DNA of 64,000 nt from positions 4,390,866 to 4,454,865 of the forward strand of contig JAJLRJ010000011.1 in the NCBI GenBank assembly GCA_024195265.1, written 5' to 3'. The notes under the pieces were generated by a model, which was not told the DNA's origin, ran no database searches, and worked only from the letters and a program-made list of their open reading frames with translations. Every line of letters begins with the position of its first letter. Positions within the stretch are counted from its first letter, which is position 1. Positions 35,477-45,387 of this stretch are shown one piece after another. The stretch comes from Dendrophyllia cribrosa. Taxonomy: Eukaryota > Cnidaria > Anthozoa > Scleractinia > Dendrophylliidae. A program made the position numbers and the translations under genes.

Positions 35477-36660
35477 TACTGAACCAAAACTGTCAATGGA
35501 GCCTTAAAAGTGACATCATCGTGGTGACCTCTATTATATTAGAGAAGTTCAACTGTATATGTTAAAATAGACTGCGTTACCTTTCGACAAAGACGCAACG
35601 TAAATAATGAATCTATGTCGCCGAAGGATTGTTATTCGATCTTGCCGAGGGAGCAGAGAAAGGCCGTTGTTTCGCCTTCTTTCTCTAAGAAATATCGTCG
35701 GCGTTGGAGTTATTGTTTTGTGTGGCATTTATTTCCTGAAACGTTCCTTTTCAAACAAGGCGACCTCGGCGAACAACACGAACTACAATTTTATAAATAC
35801 AGAGCATCACAAGAAAACAGAAGAAAACGACGATGCCAGCAACAACGAAAGACTTCATTATGCTAAGTTAAATGATGTTTACACAGCAAAATATTCTGCT
35901 AAGGAGAAACCAATGTTACTACCAAATATACGCTCAACTTGCTCGCAATTTAATTTCTCATTCTCACCTGCTGTTCTGGAACCTGATCTCGCAAACAAGG
36001 AGTCCAATATATTTCTATTTATTGTCATCACGTCTGGCGTCGGAGATAAAGCTTTTTTAGAAAAGAGAAATGCAAGTCGAAGTACGTGGCTGAAACATAG
36101 AATCCCTTCCTTGAAAACATGGCGATATGTCTTTTTACTGGGAAGGAGCCATAATCAAGATTTGCAAGTGGATGCTGAAATCAGACGAGAGGCCGCGTTA
36201 CACAATGATATTCTGTTGTTTAACGTTATCGACAACTACGACAATTTAATAATAAAAGTTCTCTCGGGATTTCGCTGGGCTTTTGCTCGAGCTAAGCCGC
36301 GTTTTATTCTCAAAGCGGACGATGATGTGTACATTCGTGTTCCACAATTAATATCCTGGTTGAGGACATCTGGAAGCTACAATTTCTACGGTGGAGTTGT
36401 TAATGGTGTCGGGTGGTTTAAAACCCAAGGACCTCCAGTTCGTCGACAACCAGAAACACAACTTAATTCCTTAGCTCTTGACTGCTACGCCGAGGATTCT
36501 TTCCCACCGTATTCAGCCGGACCATTTTACGTAATATCTTCGAATATGATACCCTCTTTATTCGAGAACATGAGAAAGTGGAAACTCTTTCCAGTTGACG
36601 ATGCTTATATGGGGGTCCTGGCGCGAGCCAGTGGCTTGAAACCCGTAGACATACCTGGCT

Positions 36661-36948
36661 TTAGAGCAGTTTTCAATTGACTGTCGAAAGTAATTACACA
36701 ATTGCTTTGGTTTTGCATTGCTACGCTTTGTGATTGGCTAAAAAATCTCGCGCCACTTTCTCGACCAATCAGAAGTAAAATCAAAACCAATCGTGACTTG
36801 CTCGCACGCGTTTTCCCGCGCTTGGCGCCCGCGACATGTAATTGCTTCGAGCTCTGATTGGTTCATTGGATTGTTTACGACTGCTGTGATTGGTCAGAGT
36901 AATTACTTTGGTTTTGGTTTTACGACACTCAATTGAAAACTGCTCTAA
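36661..36948. mobile_element. MITE with TTAGAGCAGTTTTCAATTGA ends, copy 2
   Basis: Second copy of the element at 30019, inserted in the GT31 coding sequence. It supplies the in-frame stop (RAVFN, then TGA) that truncates the enzyme. Confidence 0.9.
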
Positions 36949-36967
36949 GATCAAACGTGATAGTAAC

Positions 36968-37882
36968 TGTCTCTTTACCAATCAACTGTATTGAAAATTC
37001 AACAATGTTCTCTTTGGATTCCACGACTCAAGTTGATCTAGGTAAGCTGAAAACAAAAGACTACTATCAACTTCTAAATAACAAAACCCATACTGCCTAT
37101 CAAACTGGAACACAGAAATGGAAAAAAACTTTCCCCCTCAATGAGAACGATTGGTGCCAGCTTTTTAAATCTATACCGAAACTGTGTCAAGAACAAAAAT
37201 TACGAGAATTTCAATTTAAATTTATTCATCGGATCGTCGTTACCAGAAAGAAACTTTTTAAATTTCGTATCAAACCAAATAGTGACTGTATTTATTGTGG
37301 TGAGGAAGATTCTATAGAACACACCTTTAAAGACTGCTCTTTCACTAAATCATTTATTAAAAAAACTCTTGAATGGTTTAATAATACAAATAAATGTAAT
37401 TTCACCCCAAGTGAAAAGGATATATTATTTGGAATTTTTATCAATAACACCAAAACTGGAGAACTGGTGAGAAGACTGAATTACACCTTCCTGTTCATGC
37501 GGTATTATATATATAGTGCGAAACTCGAAGAGAAAGCTCTTTCTGTACAAGAATTCATGCGCAAAATTCTCCTAAAATATAAAATTGAAAAACTTTGTAG
37601 TTCAAATATTGTAAGTAATAAGTGATGTATAATGTATTATTATTGTTGTTAGTCATTGTTAAATGTTACTCCTTTTTGATTGAAATGTAATTGTACGTAT
37701 TGTATATAAGTAGAGTATTGTATTATAAGTAGTGTAAGCATTGTATTGTAAGTAGTGTGAGTATTGTATTGCACGTGTTGTAAGTAGAGTATCGTTAAGT
37801 AATGTAAGCATTGTATTGTAAGTAGTGTAAATATTATATTGTAATTAAATGAGGAAATGAAAAAAAAAAAAAAAAAAAAAAA
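36968..37882 (+). mobile_element. 5'-truncated LINE with poly(A) tail and 21-bp target duplication
   Basis: It carries the C-terminal end of a LINE ORF2 with a zinc-knuckle-like CIYCGEEDSIEHTFKDC and a stop near 37623-37625, a 3' part rich in gtaagtagtgta repeats, and a run of about 25 A. The sequence aagatcaaacgtgatagtaa is present on both sides (36947 and 37883), a perfect target-site duplication. It landed at the edge of the MITE. The exact duplication suggests a recent event. Confidence 0.9.
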
Positions 37883-38337
37883 AAGATCAAACGTGATAGT
37901 AACGTTTTATTTTCTCATAAATGCACATGGGCGTCTGTTGTTGCTTTGGGACACAACTATAACAGCTCACAATTAAACTACATACACAACAAAGTACAGG
38001 AAACCGACGATTTGCAACTCTCGCGAAATTTCCTTGTTTGCCTTGCGCGCGAATCATTGATATCATATTTTTTTACTTTGCATTTTATACTGTTGCCAGG
38101 CATTGTAGTGTGCATTTTGCTATTTCTCTGCCGTGATCACATTTCTGTGGTGTTACGTCAGAACCGCCTTGTACGTTCTATATAATAATAAGGGTGACTG
38201 CGGTTTGGCGATTTTATTCCTTCGTTTTCTCTGTATTTAATGATCAGTTTGAGAAGCGACATCAAACAATCGAAAGCGTTTTCACGTTGTTTGAAAATCC
38301 TGATAAAACACTCTTGCTCGTGTCTGATCTTCTGATA

Positions 38338-38480
38338 GCCTGCGTAGCTGGCGGTTTTGTTGGCGCGCGCGATGCTGAAATTCGCGAGCGGCAAAACCGC
38401 TCGCAACTCGCGGAACTCGCAGCTTAGCCGCTCGCGAATTTCAGCATCGCGCGCGCCAACAAAACCGCCAGCTACACAGC
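38338..38480. mobile_element. GC-rich hairpin MITE
   Basis: Arms of about 52 bp (tagctggcggttttgttggc and its complement) surround a 35-base loop. They include gcgcgcgcgatgctgaaatt. No coding content. Confidence 0.85.
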
Positions 38481-38691
38481 CTTCGTGTCAGATATATTAC
38501 GTCTAAAATCAAATTTGAACAAATTTATTAGCGTGATACAACCCACTCCCAACAATTAATCCCAACACCTGGAAGTAAATAACAAGAAAACTCGGCTGCG
38601 CCACGTATTTCCAACCCAATTTTCGTCTCTTCCTCGTGTCAGATATATTACTTCTCAAACCAAGTTTGAACAAAGGAAGTCATAAGCGTGA

Positions 38692-38843
38692 TAATAGACC
38701 TTTCCAGCATTCCTGTAAACAAAGGCACCAACTCGAGGCTGGGGTGGACAAAATACAGTGATTGGTATGAAATTGTCCACCCAAGCCTCGACCTCGTTTC
38801 ATTGTGTGTGCTCACTGGAGTGGAATGCGGGAAAGGTCTATTA
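38692..38843. mobile_element. MITE with TAATAGACCTTTCCAGCATT ends
   Basis: Left end taatagacctttccagcatt and right end gaatgcgggaaaggtctatta are inverted; ccaactcgaggctggggtgg pairs with ccacccaagcctcgacctcg inside. Confidence 0.8.
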
Positions 38844-39966
38844 ACATAGATTTTGGCGAATACATTCCTTTGTTTTATATTTAATAATCACTGAGTTTCA
38901 GAAGCTATATCAAACACTCGAAGGTTGTTTCATCGGGTATTAAAACATCTCGAAGTGCATAAAAAAACTCTACTTCCCCTCGTTTTTCCTAGCTTTTCAC
39001 TTCTTGGTGTTTCGAAATCCAGATGTGATATTTACCATTTGCCCTTCATTACTAGGCAACAAATTTTCATAAGAATCAAAAAATCATTCCTGAAAATGAA
39101 TGTGTGACAATTTTAGGAAAATAAACAATATTTTTTATCTCGTTCATTGCGCAAGCGTGAACGAGATGAAGTGTACAGGTATAGATCAATCTCGTTCCCA
39201 GAGCCCGCGTAACCCTTGTCCAGCGGAACGGGAAACGACGGACTCTGGGTTGTGCCTAAATCCTACCCGCCAGAAGGACAGCCGAGGATCACTAGTGACG
39301 AGTTTCCGAGTCGGGCAGTTTTCGGAAATTCTCGGCAATTCCAATATGGCGGCTGTTTTGACACAATTCGCGAACGAACAGTCAAGGCAGTTGCTGGCAT
39401 GTTAAAAAATATGGACAAGTATGTTCTTATTTACCTGGCACGTAAGCGGAATATCTTTGATGATTGCTTGAAGCCCCTTACTTTTAATGTAGTGGTAGAC
39501 CGTCAGTTTATTATTGTATACCTGTCAACTTTTTTAGAGTGATAGGCGTGAGAATTTGTTCGTGGGAGTGCCAGGATTTCCGAATGCGACCCCATCAAAT
39601 CCGAAAAGAACCCGATCTATTCCGAAGATGTTCCGAAGAATTCGGAAGTTTCCATGGACCACAGACCTCTGTAATTGTAATGTTCAGAACAATAAAAACC
39701 TACAAAAAAATGCCATATTTTCATGAATATAACTATATTTTTAATTGGATCATACGATCAGTTAAGGCTGATAGCTTAAATCTGTAAGTTAGGCGTGAGA
39801 AATTGTTCCACAGGCGTGAGATCGGAGTTTTTGACTTGCAGGCGTGAGACTCACGCCTAAGGCGTTAGACTTGGCAGGTCTATTATTGCAGCTACAGGAC
39901 ACTAGCGTTTATAAGCTTTTATATCTAATTTTTTAAAAGCGTTTTCAGAAATGATATTTTTATTAA
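38844..39966. other. Interval without a supported gene
   Basis: Open frames of 60-108 codons at 38925-39787 overlap each other and show no domain. A repeated word (ggcgtgaga) at 39545-39860 suggests repeat origin. Confidence 0.4.
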
Positions 39967-40520
39967 AGTGCCCCTGTGATCAAATTTTTGATTTTGATTT
40001 TTTAACATTTTCGTGTACAATTAGACTTTCTTACTCGTCTTGCCAAATTTCAATTCATTACGAACATCAGAAGTCATTTTATTTTAACATTTATTTACGA
40101 GAATTTACGGCCGCCATTAATCAACCTTGTTCCAAGGCTTGGTTGCGAATGGGAGAAAGTGACGTCAAAGACTCAAACATACCTCACGGGTTGAAATTAT
40201 AATAACAATCAGCATAGAAAATTGCACGAAGAACAAGTCCAAAGTTTTTGTTGCTTTTCGCGTGATTTTCAATACTTATTGTTATTATAATTTCAACCCG
40301 TGAGGTATGTTGGAGCCTTTGACGTCACTTTCTCCCATTCGCAACCAAGCCTTGGAACAAGGTTGATTAATGGCGGCCGTAAATTCTCGTAAATAAATGT
40401 TAAAATAAAATGACTTCAGATGTTCGTAATGGATTGAAATTTGGCAAGATGAGTAAGAAAGTCTAATAGTACACGAAAATGTAAAAAAATGAAAATCAAA
40501 AATTTGATCACAGGGGCACT
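39967..40520. mobile_element. Fold-back element with TTAA flanks, copy 2
   Basis: Same structure as 18345-18897, with TTAA at 39963-39966 and 40521-40524. Its central loop is in the opposite orientation to copy 1, which shows the insertion direction. Confidence 0.85.
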
Positions 40521-40620
40521 TTAAGCTTACGCTTCTTACCTACAAATCTGACTTATCATGAGAACAAATTATTTTATTGCTCTATTTAATCGGCGGACCT
40601 TCAAATTCAATGCTCTGTTG

Positions 40621-41165
40621 CCCCGTCCCCCTGCCGGGTAGTATTTTGGCTGGTTAAGAAAATCCTACCCCTCAGAAGGACAGGGTTGTTTATTTAGGCA
40701 AGTGGCTTTAAGTTCATTCACACATCAATGTGCACTTTACAGTTCTCCATTCCTGTTAGGTTCAAGACTAGTTAAGAGTCGCTCTGCAGGAATATTTTTG
40801 TGTTTTCTTGTCCCGTCCTCCTGCCAGGTAGTATTTTGGTTGGCTAACTGAGAAAATCCTACCCCTCAGAGGGACAGGGCTGTTTATTTAGGCAAGTGGC
40901 TTTAAGTTTACTTACAAATCAATGTGCACTTTAGAGTTCTCCATTCCTGTTAGGTTCACGACTAGATAAGAGTCGCTCTGCAGGAATATTTTTGTGTTTT
41001 CTTGTCCCGTCCTCCTGCCAGGTAGTATTTTGGCTGGATAAGAAAATCCTACCCCTCAGAGGGACAGGGCTGTTTATTTAGGCAAGTGGCTTTAAGTTCA
41101 CTTACAAATCAATGTGCACTTTAGAGTTCTCCATTCCTGTTAGGTCCAAGACTAGTTAAGAGTCG
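40621..41165. repeat. Tandem repeat, about 190-bp unit, three copies
   Basis: Units begin cccgtcctcctgccaggtag at about 40621, 40811 and 41003 and end in agttaagagtcgctc. A partial inverted copy stands at 42417-42482. A bounded element is likely. Confidence 0.8.
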
Positions 41166-41649
41166 CTCGAAAATAATACATGAACAGAATGACAAGGTCA
41201 ACATGCCTTAAATGCTGCGTGACAAGTGTTAAGTCACGCAACAGGTCATTTTGAGAGGGAAAAACATATTTTTGGCCAGATACATTAACTAGAAAAAGAA
41301 TTTAAAAATGAAGGGATGAAGGTGTAATGGCCACAGTAATAATCTCGCCTTTAATATTTCCCCTGAAGCTAGTATAGTAAAACGTACCCTTTAATGACCC
41401 TCCCCTCCCCTACCTTTATACTCACACGGCACCACAATAAAAGCCTTGAACAACGGGCCTTGAACTCGATTTATAATTATTGCAATAACTATTTGTGTGG
41501 ATCTCTCCGGCATAAATAACCTTAAAGTGCACATGAAACGTCCGGCTGTGAAGAGATTTTTTCGAACGAGTTCTAGGTAGTTAAAAAGTAAAACGGTGAA
41601 GGAAATAAATAGAAAATAAAAAAAGACATGTCGAAGATTTATCACTGAC

Positions 41650-41929
41650 CTTTTGAACCGAACTCTTTGTCAACTTTCCGTATAATAAATTTGATAATAG
41701 TGTCTGACTCGTAATCTTTTATGACCTTGTCTACTTCCTCGTAAGTAGGAACATAAATATCTTGATCTGGAGTCCTCCAACACTCGTCTACGTTAACAGG
41801 AGAATCCATGTAATCTTTCATTACAAGAAGGGTATTTGCGTTGAGAACCTCCGCGTGTTTCCTGCCAATTTCATCCCATGTGACGTAAATCGTGTGGACC
41901 AATAGTGTAACTCCAACGGGACGATTCTT
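41650..41929 (-). CDS. Exon-like open frame, unrecognised
   Basis: A minus-strand frame encodes VGVTLLVHTIYVTWDEIG, LLVMKDYMDSPVNVDECW, then YVPTYEEVDKVIKDYES, with balanced composition unlike the repeats around it. It ends at a plausible donor (CAAAAG|GTCAGT). The 5' boundary is uncertain because the upstream sequence is a G-run. I do not recognise the family. It may be an isolated exon or part of an element. Confidence 0.35.
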
Positions 41930-42482
41930 TTTAGGACAGAAAGTGTATGTGTGTGTTTGGGGGGGGGGGGGGGGGGGGGGTTGGGTTGCGTCGCCTAAAT
42001 AAGGTACATTATGAGCTAGCATATAATAAACGTACAGCCCGTGTGAAATTGGAGTTTTTTTATGTTTCTTTATTATTATTATTATTATTATTTACGTACT
42101 GGTTAACAACGCTCAAAAATGCAATGTTATATATGTTTTGAGAGGAGTAGCATAGAAATGGCCATTACACGGAATGACAATTGGATGCACATTTCAAAAA
42201 TAAAATAAATAATAAAATAAAGAAAGAAAGAAAATAGAGTGCTTTGAGCTGTCAGGAGCACATTACAAGAAACTAAACCCCCCTTCCTATTGGTAAGAGT
42301 TAATGGTTTTCTGGCAGGATATATTGGGAAAATAACAGGTAGCTGATTTGAGATTGCGTGGAAAATACCACAATACATGCAGATATTTTTAAAGGTCTGT
42401 TCCATCACAAAGACAGCCCTGTCCCTCTGAGGGGTAGGATTTTCTCAGTTAGCCAACCAAAATACTACCTGGCAGGAGGACG

Positions 42483-42608
42483 AGTAGTTATTAGAGTGGC
42501 GGTCAAATACCATTTTTTAAACCCCCTAACTAAGCGGGCCTCACGCGTTCGGCCCGCTTATTTAGGGGGTTTAAAAAATTGTATTTGACCGCCACTCTAA
42601 TAACTACT
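42483..42608. mobile_element. Palindromic MITE at the left border of the viral element
   Basis: Arms of about 60 bp begin agtagttattagagtggcgg and end with the exact complement at 42608, with a short loop near 42545. Viral-type sequence starts directly after it. It could be an unrelated MITE that landed in the element. Confidence 0.75.
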
Positions 42609-42691
42609 CTGGATACCCTTCCCTCAAACCCCGTAAGAGGTGGCCAAATGCGTTTTTCCCAACCTCTCCCGCAACGGCAAGCGAGACATAA

Positions 42692-42727
42692 CCAATTGAA
42701 GAAATCCCCTACCCTTGGTATATACGC
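42692..42727 (+). promoter_or_regulatory. Viral promoter, CCAATTG plus TATATA type (retropepsin gene)
   Basis: CCAATTGAAGAAATCC, seven bases, TTGGTATATAC, then ATG at 42728. The same two blocks at the same spacing precede three other plus-strand genes and, in looser form, the zinc-ribbon gene. Confidence 0.65.
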
Positions 42728-43300
42728 ATGACAATGTCCCGCGCCAACGAACCAATATTTTTCTTTACGGAATCCAATCAGTTGTTTCCGTTGATAACAG
42801 CAGCCGTGCCATCAAACGCCAACACGTTTACGGAAGCTAACGTCTTATTGGATACAGGCTCACAAATGTCTTTTATCCGGAACGTTTTTGCAGAGCCATT
42901 AGGTCTAGAAAGCAAGCCTCTGGTGTTTCACATCATTAATATTTGTGGAAAGCCAGAAGTTTTTCTGACTAAGTTGTATAAAGTCCCTCTGTGCACAAGT
43001 GATCACAAGACAGTTCAATCGATACAAGCTATTGGCCTCCCCGAAATATTGACAGAAACCAAAGCTGTAGATATGAATGAGATAGCAATTGTCTTTGGCA
43101 TTCCGGCGAATGAGCTCAACAGAAAGGCTGGGCCAATTGACATTCTCATAGAAATCAATCACCCTCTTTTCCACATAGGCCAAACGAAAGTGAAGGACAA
43201 TCTAGTCATTCGAAAAAGTCCCCTCGGCTGGGTTTTATTTGGTTCAAACGTAGAGGAGGCAATCCCCACCCTGCTCCCTCCTTTCCCTCAAACCTCGTAA
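42728..43300 (+). CDS. Stand-alone retropepsin-like aspartyl protease
   Basis: 190 residues. The catalytic motif LLDTGSQMSFI (Asp42-Thr-Gly-Ser) and the late motif SPLGWVLFGS mark the protease domain of BEL/Pao retrotransposons (DUF1758 / peptidase A17-like). The protein starts just before the domain and stops just after it, so it is not a polyprotein remnant. It starts 2 bases after a TATATAC box shared with the viral genes. The likely reading is a retroelement protease captured by the viral element, possibly used for capsid maturation. The alternative is a chance retrotransposon insertion that happens to fit the gene boundaries. Confidence 0.65.
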   Translation: MTMSRANEPIFFFTESNQLFPLITAAVPSNANTFTEANVLLDTGSQMSFIRNVFAEPLGLESKPLVFHIINICGKPEVFLTKLYKVPLCTSDHKTVQSIQAIGLPEILTETKAVDMNEIAIVFGIPANELNRKAGPIDILIEINHPLFHIGQTKVKDNLVIRKSPLGWVLFGSNVEEAIPTLLPPFPQTS

Positions 43301-43355
43301 GAGGGGGCCAAATGCGTTTTTCCCAACCTCTCCCGCAACGGCAAGCGATGCATAA

Positions 43356-43387
43356 GCAATTGGAGAAATCCCTACCCTTGGTATATC
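43356..43387 (+). promoter_or_regulatory. Viral promoter, CCAATTG plus TATATA type
   Basis: GCAATTGGAGAAATCC, six bases, TTGGTATAT, then ATG at 43388. Part of the duplicated cassette. Confidence 0.65.
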
Positions 43388-43675
43388 ATGATGGAGGCCT
43401 TACCTGGAAAACGTCTCCGAGATATTTTTATACTGCTTGGTGAACAATTCATATGTACCTACTGCCGCGCGCCAGCAAGCAAAAGAATGTCAGGGCGGGA
43501 GTGTTCCTTATGTAATAATTGGTTTACCTCTTATTGTGATTGCTGGTCATGTCTAACCCTTTCTTGTGGCACATGCAATGGATCAGTTAGTTTCTCAAGT
43601 GAAACAAGCTTTCTGTGTGAGGAGAGACTTTTTGAGTATGGCAAAATTTCAACCAAACCATTCTCATCTTTTTAA
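43388..43675 (+). CDS. Small Cys-rich protein, unrecognised, probably damaged
   Basis: 95 codons. The first half has paired cysteines (CTYC, CSLC, CWSC, CGTC) as in zinc-binding proteins. The second half has a different composition, and another frame over 43566-43740 (AHAMDQLVSQVKQAFCVRRD) looks more protein-like, so a frameshift near 43560 is likely. Its end overlaps the promoter of the next gene. No family recognised. Confidence 0.4.
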   Translation: MMEALPGKRLRDIFILLGEQFICTYCRAPASKRMSGRECSLCNNWFTSYCDCWSCLTLSCGTCNGSVSFSSETSFLCEERLFEYGKISTKPFSSF

Positions 43676-43714
43676 GTCAAACAACTTGTCGTTCCCCAAC
43701 CCAGAGAGGTATTA

Positions 43715-43752
43715 CCAATTGGAGAAATCCAAAACTCTTGGTATATACCACG
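43715..43752 (+). promoter_or_regulatory. Viral promoter, CCAATTG plus TATATA type
   Basis: CCAATTGGAGAAATCC, seven bases, TTGGTATATACC, then ATG at 43753. This spacing decides that ATG as the start over an upstream in-frame codon. Confidence 0.65.
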
Positions 43753-44174
43753 ATGGCGAACAGAGCTATGACTGCTGTTGAGTTCTTGTCCCTGAAAGGA
43801 ATCCCTTTGAAAGAAGGCGATGACTTATATGCAAAGAACAAAGGGACGTTCGAATACAACCCTTGCAGACATTGTGGTTTAAACTTCACCCAAGGGCATT
43901 CTCTTGTCGAGCATCAAAAATATGTTTGCAAGAAGCTGAGAACAGAAAAACGCCCGAAAGAGATTTGTCCCGGCTGCAATCGAAGATTTACAGTCATTTA
44001 AGAAATGGTTGCCCTCCTGTGAAAATAAACTCTCGAGTTTTTATGCAGCGTGATTTTTCAAACCTTTGCCAGCATGAACTGAATGCATGGCTTGACGCTC
44101 AAGAGCTAAGCCTGGAGGATCTGCCAATTGGACAAATCTCATCCCCCGTATATACCGAACCAACATGGCAATGA
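43753..44174 (+). pseudogene. Zinc-finger protein with a frameshift
   Basis: The N-terminal frame (MANRAMTAVEF) has a C2HC finger (CRHCGLNF to HQKYVC) and begins a second one (CPGCNRRF) before a stop at 43999-44001. The rest of the second finger (YSHLRNGC) and a further 45 residues continue in another frame to TGA at 44172-44174, overlapping the next ATG. One indel near 43990 explains this. Function unknown; fingers of this kind bind nucleic acid or protein. Confidence 0.5.
44124..44164 (+). promoter_or_regulatory. Viral promoter, CCAATTG plus TATATA type
   Basis: CCAATTGGACAAATCTC, then cccccGTATATACC, then ATG at 44165. It lies within the coding end of the upstream frame. A copy sits at 50970-51010. 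Confidence 0.6.
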
Positions 44175-44617
44175 CGACACAAGGACTTGACTTCAATCCA
44201 AAGAATCAAGACTACTTTGGTGATTGGTTGCTGTCTTTTGGTGAATCTCATTGGGACTATTTGCCAGACTTGATCAAGGATTACATCCTTGAACTGGTTG
44301 AAAGGAGTATTCAGCGTGATTTGGCGGCCAAGGCCCTTCATCAACGCAGGATGAAATCTGTATGCCTTTCAATAAAAAGTCATTATCACTGGCAACACCT
44401 TTGTCATTTCCGCTTATTCACTTCACAAACATGTGAGGAATGCCAAGAACACTTCTCGCCTGAAGTGGACATGGGCAGACACAGAGCCATTTGTCCTGGC
44501 ATGCCGCTTTGTAGAGCTTTACAGTGGGCATTGATGTTTGAAGACATCGGCAGTGATGACGAGGAAGACTATGACGGGCCAAGTGTTCATGAAAGTTGCT
44601 ATGGCAGGTTTTTCTAA
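44165..44617 (+). CDS. Small zinc-finger protein of the viral element
   Basis: 150 residues. The middle has a C2HC finger (CEECQEHFSPEVDMGRHRAIC) and the C terminus is acidic (DIGSDDEEDYDG). The N-terminal part (GDWLLSFGESHWDYLPDLIK) appears a second time at 51011, at the broken right end. Its stop overlaps that of the minus-strand zinc-ribbon gene by three bases. Finger layout resembles the gene before it, so the two may be paralogues. Function not known. Confidence 0.55.
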   Translation: MAMTTQGLDFNPKNQDYFGDWLLSFGESHWDYLPDLIKDYILELVERSIQRDLAAKALHQRRMKSVCLSIKSHYHWQHLCHFRLFTSQTCEECQEHFSPEVDMGRHRAICPGMPLCRALQWALMFEDIGSDDEEDYDGPSVHESCYGRFF

Positions 44618-45312
44618 ACTTGGCCCATCTTTTCAAGCATGATCTTCCAGTTTTGTTCATGTTTTTGCATTGATTTTTGTGGCACTTGTAGCCAGAAGTA
44701 ATTGACAATATCCCGCGGTGGATCAGTTTGCACAATTTCATCCAAGATTTTGTGAGCTACAAATGGCATAGAGATTCTTTCAGGTAGATATTCTTCGATG
44801 AAATAGAAGGAATCATTTGCATGTTGTATTTCTTTGTAGGACAAGCAGAAGTAGGGTTTACAAATTTTCAGATGTTTTTTGAGATAGCTTCTGAAGTTGT
44901 AGTGTTTGGTGGTCATTCTTTTTTTGGTAATTTTGTAATCACCACCATAGAGTTCGTTATAATCGAAGGTCACACCATCCAGAGGTTCTAAGAGCCCGCA
45001 GTCCTCACAGCAGAGTTCTGATGAAAACATCATGGGGTTTAACTTGCCTTTGCAGTTTTGGCAAGCTTTTATCCTTTCCTTCCGAAGGCTGAAAGGTAAG
45101 TGTGGGAGGTATTGTGCCTCGGGAGAGAGACACTCCTTGATGCGATGAAGGCGTTCTGATAGGTTTGAACGCCGAATTTCCTTAGCGTAGTTTTCGAGTG
45201 AGCGCAGTAGGATAAATTTGTATTCTTTATCCAGCTCATCGAGTTTGGCTTTGTATTCGCCTTTAGTGTCCAAGGCCCGAACATCAGCCAGTTGTTTGGC
45301 GAACTTCTCCAT
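44614..45312 (-). CDS. Zinc-ribbon protein, possibly VLTF3-like late transcription factor
   Basis: 232 residues from the ATG at 45312, chosen because GTGTATATCC stands directly before it. A zinc ribbon is formed by CQNC (84-87) and CEDC (102-105). It is followed by a His/Phe/Leu segment (HYNFRSYLKKHLK) and a C-terminal region with DPPRDIVNYFWLQVP. This order resembles the poxvirus-type late transcription factor 3 family found in large DNA viruses and Polinton-like viruses. The match is by eye and weak, so the name is tentative. If right, it would drive late genes from the TATATA promoters. Confidence 0.4.
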   Translation of the reverse strand: MEKFAKQLADVRALDTKGEYKAKLDELDKEYKFILLRSLENYAKEIRRSNLSERLHRIKECLSPEAQYLPHLPFSLRKERIKACQNCKGKLNPMMFSSELCCEDCGLLEPLDGVTFDYNELYGGDYKITKKRMTTKHYNFRSYLKKHLKICKPYFCLSYKEIQHANDSFYFIEEYLPERISMPFVAHKILDEIVQTDPPRDIVNYFWLQVPQKSMQKHEQNWKIMLEKMGQV

Positions 45313-45348
45313 GGATATACACCGTGTTGTGTATTCAATTGGGCGCAA
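45311..45348 (-). promoter_or_regulatory. Viral promoter of the zinc-ribbon gene
   Basis: On the minus strand: CCAATTGAATACACAACACG, then GTGTATATCC, then ATG. It links this gene to the CCAATTG promoter class although it lies on the other strand. Confidence 0.5.
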
Positions 45349-45387
45349 AGGATTTATCCCTCAAGATTTGTAGGTTAAACCCTGAGT

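Larger units (their letters stand above)
35607..38188 (+). pseudogene. Beta-1,3-galactosyltransferase-like (GT31) gene broken by two insertions
   Basis: The frame from 35607 encodes a type II Golgi protein: Arg-rich cytosolic start, a membrane anchor at about residues 29-44, then a GT31 domain with RNASRSTW, VFLLGR, the metal-binding ADDDVYI (DDD at 238-240) and a late DDAYMGVLA motif. These enzymes add galactose or GlcNAc in beta-1,3 linkage. After DIPGF a MITE (36661-36948) ends the frame, and a LINE (36968-37882) follows. The original frame resumes at 37904 with VLFSHKCTWASVVALGHNYN and runs to a stop at 38186-38188, giving a tail with a hydrophobic stretch. Without the insertions the protein would be about 450 residues. 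The truncated 357-residue form keeps the catalytic motifs, so residual function cannot be excluded. Confidence 0.8.
42619..43393 (+). repeat. Direct repeat of a gene-end-plus-promoter cassette flanking the retropepsin gene
   Basis: About 110 bp (42619-42727 and 43279-43387) is nearly identical: ctcaaacc[c/t]cgtaagag, then cgtttttcccaacctctccc, then the promoter box and ATG. The 660-bp spacing equals one gene unit, which suggests duplication of a gene cassette. Confidence 0.8.

Noticed and set aside
35023..35565. Identical frames on opposite strands near 35.2 kb
   Set aside because: They are the two arms of a palindromic MITE.
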